The notes beneath the pieces were generated by a model. It was not told the origin of the DNA. It was given only the letters and a program-made list of their open reading frames with translations, and did no database searches. From positions 1 through 6,557 of the forward strand of contig JAENWY010000136.1 of assembly GCA_016649775.1 (NCBI GenBank): DNA of 6,557 bases, written 5' to 3'. Origin of the DNA: Spirochaetaceae bacterium. Its GTDB lineage: Bacteria > Spirochaetota > Spirochaetia > Sphaerochaetales > Sphaerochaetaceae. This document shows positions 1 to 4,987 of the stretch, piece by piece. Position 1 is the stretch's first letter. Each line of letters starts with the position of its first letter. Both the position numbers and the translations under genes were made by a program.

Positions 1-31
1 CAAACTAATTATATTGATTAGTCAATTTCAT

Positions 32-47
32 TTTAAGAAAATTTAAG
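32..47 (+). promoter_or_regulatory. TTTAAG direct repeat, possible response-regulator site
   Basis: Two perfect TTTAAG hexamers are separated by four A residues (10 bp centre to centre). Tandem hexamers about one helical turn apart are typical of OmpR-family regulators. The known streptococcal CiaR box is TTTAAG-N5-TTTAAG, so this differs by one base in spacing. It may be a site for a second regulator acting on this operon, or a chance AT-rich repeat. No second copy was seen upstream of the glycosyltransferase operon. Confidence 0.3.
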
Positions 48-72
48 CTAGAACTTGCGAATAATGAATAAA

Positions 73-88
73 TTCATTTTATATTCAT
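73..88 (+). promoter_or_regulatory. Probable OmpR-type operator (TTCAT repeat) of the regulator operon
   Basis: The half-sites TTCAT at 73-77 and TTCAT at 84-88 are exactly 11 bp apart, within TTCATTTTATATTCAT. The same element with one changed base occurs at 3048-3063, ahead of the glycosyltransferase operon. Here it covers the place where a -35 box would sit for the consensus -10 at 96-101. That is the layout expected for an activator that replaces -35 recognition. I infer autoregulation by the response regulator encoded just downstream; binding is not shown. Confidence 0.6.
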
Positions 89-95
89 AATAATA

Positions 96-101
96 TATAA
101 T
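96..101 (+). promoter_or_regulatory. -10 box of the two-component operon promoter
   Basis: This is a perfect TATAAT. The position 17 bp upstream reads TTCATT, a poor -35, and falls inside the TTCAT direct repeat, which suggests activator dependence. An alternative pairing is TTGCGA at 55-60 with TTTATA at 78-83 (17-bp spacer). Transcription from TATAAT would start near 108 and give a leader of about 50 nt. Confidence 0.5.
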
Positions 102-157
102 AATAAAAAATAGTTATTTATATATATCACAACCTAATTAACAAAGGAGCAAACATT

Positions 158-838
158 ATGAAATTACTTGTAGTAGAAGATGAAAAAGATTTAAATAGCG
201 CAATAAAAAAACATCTTAAAATAAATGGATATAGTGTTGATACATGTTTTAATGGAAAGGAAGCTTTAGAATTTATAAACGTGACAGAGTATGATGGCAT
301 TATTCTAGATATAATGATGCCAATTATGAATGGTTATGAATTCTTAAAAAATATTCGTGCAAAGAATATCCAAACACCTGTATTATTCTTAACCGCTAAA
401 GACACAATAGAAGATCTTGTATTTGGTTTAGATAGTGGTGCAGATGATTATATAGTAAAACCATTTGAGTTCGATGAATTATTGGCTCGTCTTCGAGTTA
501 TGAATAGAAGAGTATATGGTTTAGTCGAAAATGAAATAAAAATAGATGATATAATTTTAAACATTTCAAAAAAGAAAATTACGCGTTCAAATATTGAGAT
601 TGATCTCACTTCAAAAGAATATGAAATTTTTGAATTTCTTATGCAAAACAAAGACCATATTATGACTAGGGAACAAATCCAAAATCATGTTTGGGATTTT
701 GACTATGAAGGAGCTTCTAATCTCATTGATGTATTAATCAAAAATATTAGAAAAAAAATTAATCTCAATAACTCTAACCCCGTCATTATAACAAAGAGAG
801 GTATTGGATATGTTATTAAAACAATTGAAAAAGACTAA
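158..838 (+). CDS. OmpR/PhoB-family two-component response regulator
   Basis: This is a DNA-binding response regulator of 226 residues, the usual length for the OmpR/PhoB family. The receiver domain (about 1-115) has the acidic pocket E7/D8, phospho-acceptor D51 (in ILDIMMPIMNG), T79 and K101 (in YIVKPF), so it should be phosphorylated normally. The C-terminal winged helix (about 126-222) contains a probable recognition helix near 186-202 and the family wing TKRGIGYVI. Overall it looks most like the ArlR/CusR subgroup. The ATG start is supported by AAAGGAG at 143-149 with an 8-nt spacer. The 3' end overlaps the kinase gene by 29 nt, indicating translational coupling. The shared TTCAT elements suggest it controls its own operon and the glycosyltransferase operon; that target is inferred. 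Confidence 0.96.
   Translation: MKLLVVEDEKDLNSAIKKHLKINGYSVDTCFNGKEALEFINVTEYDGIILDIMMPIMNGYEFLKNIRAKNIQTPVLFLTAKDTIEDLVFGLDSGADDYIVKPFEFDELLARLRVMNRRVYGLVENEIKIDDIILNISKKKITRSNIEIDLTSKEYEIFEFLMQNKDHIMTREQIQNHVWDFDYEGASNLIDVLIKNIRKKINLNNSNPVIITKRGIGYVIKTIEKD
795..801 (+). promoter_or_regulatory. Ribosome binding site deciding the kinase start
   Basis: AGAGAGG lies inside the end of the response regulator gene. It is 8 nt from the ATG at 810 but only 2 nt from the upstream in-frame TTG at 804, so it favours ATG 810. Confidence 0.6.
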
Positions 839-2177
839 GAAACATCGTATTAATAAATTTATTTCAAATTTGCCAATTACTTTTCAAGTAACTATTTGGT
901 ATATGTCTTTCCAATTTATCATATTTTCAGTTCTTCTCATAATGGCATTTTTTATTACTGATAGTTTTGCTTATGATGTTAGTAAACAAGAATTAACCAA
1001 TACGATTAAGAAAATAGCTAGCGGAGAGGGAGTCTTTAAAACCTATGATGAAAGCGTTTATATTTTACGCTATTCAAGTAAAGGTGAGCTACTAGAAGGA
1101 CAATTGCCAACATTGTTTACCGTTGATTCTATTTTCAACGGTGGCCAAGTTGAGAATTTTATTAATGATACTGCTGATTTTTTATATTTTGATGCAAGAA
1201 TCTCTAATTCTGCTAATAATGAATGGATAAGAGGTGTGTATTCTATTTCTGGGCTTAAAAATAAACTATCCTTACTCCTCGTCGCTCTTCTAATAATTTG
1301 CCCAATGTTTTTAATTATTATTGCCTTTGGAGGATATTCCCTTATAAAAAAAGCTTTTAAACCTGTATCACAAATCAGTAAAACAGCATATGAAATTGGT
1401 AAAACAAATGATTTAACTAGGAGAATTATCCTTAAAGATGGAGAAGATGAAATCCATCAGATGACCAATGCATTTAATAGCATGCTTGATTCTTTATATG
1501 ATTCTTCCAAAAGGGAACAACAATTTACTTCTGATGTTTCTCACGAATTAAGAACACCTATTTCTGTCATATTAGCAGAGAGTCAATATAGTGAATTACA
1601 TATAGAATCACTAGATGAGGCTAAAAAGTCTTTTGAAGTTATCACAAGACAAGCACGACGAACAACTAAGTTAATCAATCAATTATTAGAGATTTCACGA
1701 ATGGATCAAACTATAGAATTAGACAAAGAAAACTTTGATTTATCATCTATATTACTATCCATTCTTCAAGATTATCAAACACTTGCAGAAACTAGTTCTA
1801 TAAAACTTGTTTATAATATTGAAGACAATGTATCTATAGTTGGAAATAAAATGATGATTCAAAGAGTTTTTGATAATCTTTTTTCAAATGCTCTTAAGTT
1901 TACTGATTCGTATATAACCATACAATTAAAAGCAGAGGCAGATTATTGTTACTTATCGATTCAAGATGACGGTGTAGGTATTTCAGAGATTAATCAACCG
2001 AAGATTTGGACAAGGTTTTATCAAGAAGAAACGTCTAGATCTAAAGATTCTAATAATGGATTTGGTTTAGGTCTTTCAATGGTTAAAAAAATAATTGAAC
2101 TTCACGGAGGAAGTATCACTCTCAAAAGTGCTCCTGGAAAAGGTTCTACATTTAATATTAAATTAAAAAAATTTTAG
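810..2177 (+). CDS. Membrane sensor histidine kinase, partner of the response regulator
   Basis: This is a 455-residue HAMP-type histidine kinase, counted from ATG 810. Order of parts: a basic cytoplasmic N-terminus (1-20), TM1 about 27-50, an extracytoplasmic sensor region about 51-152 of roughly 100 residues, TM2 about 153-177, a HAMP linker about 179-230, dimerisation/phosphotransfer helices with H-box SDVSHELRTP (H245), then the ATPase domain. The ATPase domain has an N-box (NLFSNALKF, N360), G1 (DDGVGI, 386-391), an F-box (IWTRFYQ) and G2 (GFGLGLSMVK, 417-426). All catalytic motifs are present, so it should be active. The frame also opens at TTG 804, but spacing from the ribosome binding site favours ATG 810. 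The architecture resembles ArlS/CusS-like kinases. The sensor region matches no ligand-binding domain I recognise, so the signal is unknown; an envelope signal is inferred from the glycolipid operon nearby. Confidence 0.95.
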   Translation: MLLKQLKKTKKHRINKFISNLPITFQVTIWYMSFQFIIFSVLLIMAFFITDSFAYDVSKQELTNTIKKIASGEGVFKTYDESVYILRYSSKGELLEGQLPTLFTVDSIFNGGQVENFINDTADFLYFDARISNSANNEWIRGVYSISGLKNKLSLLLVALLIICPMFLIIIAFGGYSLIKKAFKPVSQISKTAYEIGKTNDLTRRIILKDGEDEIHQMTNAFNSMLDSLYDSSKREQQFTSDVSHELRTPISVILAESQYSELHIESLDEAKKSFEVITRQARRTTKLINQLLEISRMDQTIELDKENFDLSSILLSILQDYQTLAETSSIKLVYNIEDNVSIVGNKMMIQRVFDNLFSNALKFTDSYITIQLKAEADYCYLSIQDDGVGISEINQPKIWTRFYQEETSRSKDSNNGFGLGLSMVKKIIELHGGSITLKSAPGKGSTFNIKLKKF

Positions 2178-2201
2178 ATTAACATTTTAAACTGATACTG
2201 T

Positions 2202-2221
2202 AATATTTATGGATGAAAACA
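2202..2221 (+). repeat. 20-bp repeat, copy 1 (downstream of the kinase gene)
   Basis: AATATTTATGGATGAAAACA matches 6007-6026 at 18 of 20 positions. Both copies begin 24-29 nt after the stop codon of the last gene of an operon, and both are followed by an RBS-like sequence and a short ORF that starts with ATA. Confidence 0.45.
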
Positions 2222-2293
2222 TTATTTTTTAAAATAATTTTAGTGATTTCAATATAATTACAATAAACCTGTTATTTGAGGTGGTAATAAACA

Positions 2294-2410
2294 ATAGCAA
2301 CAATTATAGAACCGTTATCATTAGGAGTTATTTTAGTAGAAATTGTCAAAACAATTCCACTAGTGACTAATTGGAATTTAGTTGGTGTTTTAGTGTACTA
2401 TATACACTAA
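2294..2410 (+). pseudogene. Possible remnant of a short membrane-protein gene lacking a start codon
   Basis: Reading from ATA 2294 gives 38 hydrophobic residues beginning IATIIEPLSLG and containing EIVKTIPLVTNW, then a TAA at 2408-2410. GAGGTGG at 2279-2285 would be a good ribosome binding site for a start at 2294, with 8-nt spacing, but the codon there is ATA rather than ATG. A perfect TATAAT lies at 2253-2258. This looks like a gene that lost its start by a single ATG-to-ATA change and then decayed, but the ORF is short and I do not recognise the family. It could be chance. Confidence 0.25.
2390..2410. promoter_or_regulatory. Operator-like inverted repeat TTAGTGTA-N5-TACACTAA
   Basis: There are perfect 8-bp arms at 2390-2397 and 2403-2410 around CTATA. 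The AGTGTA...TACACT form is reminiscent of operators of GntR-family repressors of the YtrA type. No regulator gene of that kind is present, so this may be the surviving operator of a lost gene. Its position also overlaps the end of the 2294-2410 open stretch. Confidence 0.35.
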
Positions 2411-2569
2411 GTTTAAGGAATTATAAAAATTCATCTTCGTAGGTTCTTTTTATGAATTTAGGTTAGATCAACTATTTATTGATTTTGGGAACTATTGGTG
2501 ATGTGATAATAACTAAAATTTAAGTTGACTTGGCTTAAGTTTAGAACATTGAATTGAAAACATAGAAGA

Positions 2570-2742
2570 GGGGCTGTTGAAAAAGTCGATAAAAAGACTT
2601 AGGAATAGCTTTTTTTATGTTTACTTATCAGATAAGATTTTTCAGTTCTTCTTCTAAATCCATGACAGATCATCTCTTTTCCACAATAAGGACAAATGAT
2701 TTTTATTCTATCATCAATAGCTATTTTGAAACTATTGTAACC
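2570..2742 (-). mobile_element. Probable insertion-sequence remnant (zinc-knuckle fragment plus terminal sequence)
   Basis: On the minus strand an open stretch at 2742-2599 encodes 47 residues containing ICPYCGKEMICHGFRRRTEK, a Cys-rich knuckle like those near one end of several transposase families (ISL3-like N-terminal zinc fingers are the closest I can name). It ends 11 bp before the element-like end GGGGCTGTTGAAAAAGTC at 2570-2587, which resembles termini of IS1182/IS5-type elements. There is no start codon, no catalytic domain and no matching inverted end in the window, so any element is heavily deleted. The family is uncertain. Confidence 0.4.
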
Positions 2743-2780
2743 TTATTTTTAATTAGAGCGGTAATTTTCTTGTATTTGAA

Positions 2781-2810
2781 TTGATTAGATGATAAAACAA
2801 TAACTATGAT
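2781..2810 (+). promoter_or_regulatory. Possible promoter just upstream of the 2817-2868 hairpin
   Basis: TTGATT at 2781-2786 and TATGAT (5 of 6 consensus) at 2805-2810 are separated by 18 bp. Transcription would start near 2817, the first base of the following stem. It could be a chance match in AT-rich DNA. Confidence 0.25.
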
Positions 2811-2816
2811 TATGTT

Positions 2817-2868
2817 AAAAGTGAAACCTTAATTATCTTGCGGAAAATTAGGAAATTTCACTTTTTTT
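2817..2868 (+). terminator. Stem-loop with T-run (terminator or very short transcript)
   Basis: The arms AAAAGTGAAA (2817-2826) and TTTCACTTTT (2856-2865) are perfectly complementary. They are extended inward by CC/GG and TAATT/AATTA pairs with small bulges. A run of seven T (2862-2868) begins within the descending arm, and a second T-run follows at 2875-2880. This looks like a Rho-independent terminator on the plus strand. It would insulate the glycosyltransferase operon from anything upstream. Confidence 0.6.
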
Positions 2869-2928
2869 CTCCTCTTTTTTAAATTTTAACTTGAATAATA
2901 CAATTATTATATAATAGCTAAATTGATA

Positions 2929-2950
2929 AATACAGGTGACAACCTGTATT
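2929..2950. promoter_or_regulatory. Operator-like perfect palindrome AATACAGGT-N4-ACCTGTATT
   Basis: It has perfect 9-bp arms around GACA, far above the AT-rich background. A -35-like TTGATA lies directly upstream at 2923-2928 and the right arm includes a -10-like TGTATT (2945-2950, 16-bp spacer). The palindrome would therefore sit between the two promoter boxes, as for TetR- or MerR-type operators. The core TACA...TGTA is also shared by BlaI/CopY-type sites, though their spacing differs. I cannot name the regulator, and no candidate is encoded here. Confidence 0.5.
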
Positions 2951-2957
2951 GTTAGCG

Positions 2958-2977
2958 TTAATATACAAATATATTAA
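2958..2977. repeat. Inverted repeat TTAATATA-CAAA-TATATTAA
   Basis: The perfect 8-bp AT-only arms start 7 bp after the 2929-2950 palindrome. Together they form a tandem of two dyads. The second dyad overlaps a possible promoter TTGTTA (2949-2954), 17 bp, TATTAA (2972-2977). It may be a second operator or simply AT-rich symmetry. Confidence 0.3.
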
Positions 2978-3047
2978 TAGGCAAAGAGAAAACTAGAGTG
3001 AGAAATAACAAATAAATAATACATATATAATTAATTCTAATAAATTG

Positions 3048-3063
3048 TTCATCTTATATTCAT
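3048..3063 (+). promoter_or_regulatory. Probable OmpR-type operator (TTCAT repeat) of the glycosyltransferase operon
   Basis: TTCATCTTATATTCAT carries half-sites at 3048-3052 and 3059-3063, 11 bp apart. It differs by one base from 73-88 upstream of the response regulator gene. The match continues at fixed spacing: TAATAATA follows at 3073-3080 here and at 98-105 there. The -10-equivalent position (3071-3076) reads AGTAAT; TATAAG at 3067-3072 is an alternative -10. The poor basal promoter and the element at the -35 position suggest activation by the response regulator. Confidence 0.6.
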
Positions 3064-3118
3064 GTTTATAAGTAATAATACAAATAGATGATATTCAATT
3101 ATTTTTAATTAAGGAATT

Positions 3119-3127
3119 AAAGAGGTG
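3119..3127 (+). promoter_or_regulatory. Ribosome binding site deciding the first glycosyltransferase start
   Basis: The AAAGAGGTG sequence contains an in-frame GTG (3125-3127) that opens the longest frame. Because that GTG is part of the ribosome binding site itself, the ATG at 3134, 6 nt after GAGGTG, is the real start. Confidence 0.75.
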
Positions 3128-3133
3128 CAAAAC

Positions 3134-4360
3134 ATGAAAATACTAATTACCACTGAATTATATTTACCAACAATTAACGGTGTTGTTACATCCGTTGTAA
3201 ACTTAAAGACAGAATTAATCAAATTGGGTCATGATGTAAAAATACTTACATTATCTAATGATAGCCATTCCTTTAAAAAGGATGAGGTTATTTATATTAG
3301 CTCAATTGGTGCAGGCAAAATATATCCAGGTGCTCGTCTTTCTCTTATAAAAGAGAATAAATATATTCAAGAGCTAATGAATTGGCATCCAGACATCATT
3401 CATACTCAAAGTGAATTTAGTACTTTCTTTATGGCAAAACATATTGCAAACAAACTAAATATTCCAATCATACATACCTATCATACAGTTTATGAAAATT
3501 ATACACATTATTTTTCTCCTGTAAAATCTTGGGGCAAAGTAATTGTTGCACAATTTACACGAAGAATATTAAAACAAACTGAAGGGGTTATTGCACCAAG
3601 TCATAAAGTTCAAACACTACTTTATAACTATGATGTCAAACAAAAGATTTTCGTTATACCAACTGGAATAAATATTCCTAAATTGATTAATGATAATAAT
3701 GATAAATTAATAAATCTTAAACATAGCTTAAGTATTCCAAACGATAAAAAAGTTCTTTTATTTGTTGGTCGTCTGGCTAAAGAAAAGAATTTAGAGGAAA
3801 TATTTAATTTTTATAGCAAGCTTGATCGAACAAATCTAATGCTTTTGATTGTTGGAGATGGACCGAATCGTGTCCCCCTAGAATCTCTTGCTGTAAATTT
3901 ATCTATAGATAAAGAGGTTAGATTTACTGGTATGATAGCGCGTGAACTCATTAATGATTATTACAGAATTGGTGATGTTTTTATTAGTGCCTCAAACAGT
4001 GAAACCCAAGGACTGACTTATATTGAAGCATTATCTAATTCTATCCCTATTATATGTAGGAAAGACGATTGTCTTGACGAAGTCATTGTTGATGGAATGA
4101 ATGGTTGGCAATATGAGAACTTCCAACAATTTCAAAATCAACTAGACATAACATTAGGTGAACAAAATAAAGCCTATAAACAAAATGCTTTTAATAGTGT
4201 TATGCTTCGTTATTCATCAAGTGTTTTTGCAAAACAAATTGAAGCGGCTTATATTCAAACAATTGAATATTATTTGGAAAAGCATCACAATGTAGATTTA
4301 ACAACATTGGGAACCAACAATATCAAGGTTCCAATATTGACATTCTCATTAAATAAATAA
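3134..4360 (+). CDS. GT4-family glycosyltransferase, probably a diacylglycerol glucosyltransferase type
   Basis: This is a GT-B fold retaining glycosyltransferase of 408 residues from ATG 3134. The N-terminal domain begins MKILITTELYLPTINGVV, the Gly-rich loop found in the family. It carries the acceptor-side segments HTQSE (90-94) and THTYHTVYE-like HTYHTVYE (114-121). The C-terminal donor domain has FVGRLAKEKN (210-219, with R213 and K218 placed to bind the sugar nucleotide phosphates), GDGP (241-244) and the E-x7-E signature E290/E298 in SETQGLTYIEAL. No membrane span or signal peptide is seen, so it should act at the inner face of the membrane. The sequence style matches 1,2-diacylglycerol 3-glucosyltransferases that make monoglucosyl-diacylglycerol. 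Specificity is inferred; another lipid acceptor is possible. It is first of three tightly linked genes, and the next starts 13 nt downstream. The last 25-30 residues extend beyond the core fold. Confidence 0.9.
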   Translation: MKILITTELYLPTINGVVTSVVNLKTELIKLGHDVKILTLSNDSHSFKKDEVIYISSIGAGKIYPGARLSLIKENKYIQELMNWHPDIIHTQSEFSTFFMAKHIANKLNIPIIHTYHTVYENYTHYFSPVKSWGKVIVAQFTRRILKQTEGVIAPSHKVQTLLYNYDVKQKIFVIPTGINIPKLINDNNDKLINLKHSLSIPNDKKVLLFVGRLAKEKNLEEIFNFYSKLDRTNLMLLIVGDGPNRVPLESLAVNLSIDKEVRFTGMIARELINDYYRIGDVFISASNSETQGLTYIEALSNSIPIICRKDDCLDEVIVDGMNGWQYENFQQFQNQLDITLGEQNKAYKQNAFNSVMLRYSSSVFAKQIEAAYIQTIEYYLEKHHNVDLTTLGTNNIKVPILTFSLNK

Positions 4361-4373
4361 GAGAAGTGAAATT

Positions 4374-4967
4374 ATGAAATCATCAGTAACAAATAATTAT
4401 AAAACAATATATAATGGTGTTATCCTTCTCCTTACTATTGCTTTTATTATGTATGGATTTAAAACTAATTTATTTTCATCACAATTAGTAATTGAATCTT
4501 TTTTAAAAAGATTTGGTATTCTTGCCCCTTTTGTTTTGGTTCTAATTCAAGCTTTTCAAGTTGTGTTTCCAATCCTTCCAGGTGGTATTGGTTTGCTAGT
4601 AGGTGTATTGATTTTTGGACCGTTACAAGGATTTATCTATAATTATATTGGAATTTGTATAGGTTCAATCATGGCCTTTTTATTATCAAAAAAATATGGT
4701 ACATATTTAATTGAAAAACTTTTTAGCAATAAATTAAAGGATAAATATAAGTCCTGGACATCTAATAAGAATTTTGAAAAACTTTTTACAATAGCCATAT
4801 TTATGCCAGTGGCACCAGATGATTTTCTATGTTATCTAGCAGGAACATCTTCTATGAAATTATCTAGATTTTCTACAATTATTTTTCTTGGTAAACCTTT
4901 GGCAATTGCAGCTTATACATTTGGATTATCTTTTGGTTTTAACCAATTAATTTCTTTAATACATTAA
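4374..4967 (+). CDS. TVP38/TMEM64-type (VTT/DedA superfamily) membrane protein
   Basis: This is an integral membrane protein of 197 residues, a usual length for TVP38/TMEM64 proteins. Probable membrane segments lie at about 13-30, 48-66, 70-85, 88-105, 136-158 and 165-188. The VTT core is visible as FPILPGGIGLLVG (65-77), the small-residue stretch NYIGICIGSIMAFLLSKKYG (90-109), and FMPVAPDDFLCYLAGTSSM (143-161) followed by FLGKP (171-175). The usual Arg before the first Pro of that last motif is Phe here. Relatives in the wider superfamily include membrane lipid scramblases and undecaprenyl-phosphate carriers. Lying between two glycolipid-type glycosyltransferases, it may move a lipid intermediate or product across the membrane; this is inferred. 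ATG 4374 follows GAGAAGTGA, a moderate ribosome binding site. It lies 13 nt from the gene before and 20 nt from the next. Confidence 0.9.
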   Translation: MKSSVTNNYKTIYNGVILLLTIAFIMYGFKTNLFSSQLVIESFLKRFGILAPFVLVLIQAFQVVFPILPGGIGLLVGVLIFGPLQGFIYNYIGICIGSIMAFLLSKKYGTYLIEKLFSNKLKDKYKSWTSNKNFEKLFTIAIFMPVAPDDFLCYLAGTSSMKLSRFSTIIFLGKPLAIAAYTFGLSFGFNQLISLIH

Positions 4968-4975
4968 AATTCATT

Positions 4976-4982
4976 TTGGAGG
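4976..4982 (+). promoter_or_regulatory. Ribosome binding site deciding the second glycosyltransferase start
   Basis: TTGGAGG includes an in-frame TTG (4976-4978) that would extend the protein by four residues. GGAGG at 4978-4982 lies 5 nt before ATG 4988, so the ATG is preferred. Confidence 0.75.
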
Positions 4983-4987
4983 TTAAT

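Larger units (their letters stand above)
1..157 (+). promoter_or_regulatory. Upstream regulatory region of the two-component operon
   Basis: No coding sequence is visible here. The stretch holds several possible control elements stacked in about 100 bp: a small inverted repeat ACTAAT-N7-ATTAGT at 4-22, a direct repeat TTTAAG-N4-TTTAAG at 32-47, a palindrome ATGAAT-AA-ATTCAT at 64-77, two TTCAT half-sites at 73-77 and 84-88, a consensus -10 at 96-101, and a ribosome binding site AAAGGAG at 143-149. The upstream gene is outside the window, so the small inverted repeat could belong to its 3' end. Confidence 0.6.
2178..3124. other. Long intergenic region with decayed genes and control elements
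   Basis: There is no intact gene in about 950 bp. From left to right I see: a 20-bp repeat shared with 6007-6026; an AT-only inverted repeat at 2221-2238; a possible short membrane-protein remnant (2294-2410) ending in an operator-like palindrome; uninterpretable AT-rich sequence; an IS-like end with a transposase-like fragment on the minus strand (2570-2742); a hairpin with a T-run (2817-2868); two more inverted repeats (2929-2977); and the promoter region of the glycosyltransferase operon. Short open stretches at 2430-2498 (+) and 2467-2523 (+) encode hydrophobic peptides in different frames. They could belong to one frameshifted membrane-protein gene, but chance cannot be excluded. Confidence 0.7.

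Noticed and set aside
448..651. Minus-strand open frame of 67 codons
   Set aside because: It lies entirely inside the well-supported response regulator gene, has no ribosome binding site and encodes low-complexity Phe/Ser/Ile-rich sequence.
804..806. TTG as start of the kinase gene
   Set aside because: It is only 2 nt from the AGAGAGG ribosome binding site; ATG 810 is at 8 nt.
2221..2238. ATTATTTT-TT-AAAATAAT inverted repeat as terminator of the kinase operon
   Set aside because: The stem is entirely AT with a 2-nt loop and would not form a stable hairpin; such symmetry is common in this AT-rich DNA.
2583..2600. Small hairpin AAGTC-N8-GACTT followed later by a seven-T run
   Set aside because: The stem is only 5 bp and the T-run begins 10 nt after it, so it is a poor terminator; it more likely reflects the IS-like terminus.
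3125..3127. GTG as start of the first glycosyltransferase
   Set aside because: The GTG is part of the GAGGTG ribosome binding site, and ATG 3134 gives the canonical N-terminus of the family.
4976..4978. TTG as start of the second glycosyltransferase
   Set aside because: It overlaps the GGAGG ribosome binding site; ATG 4988 is correctly spaced.
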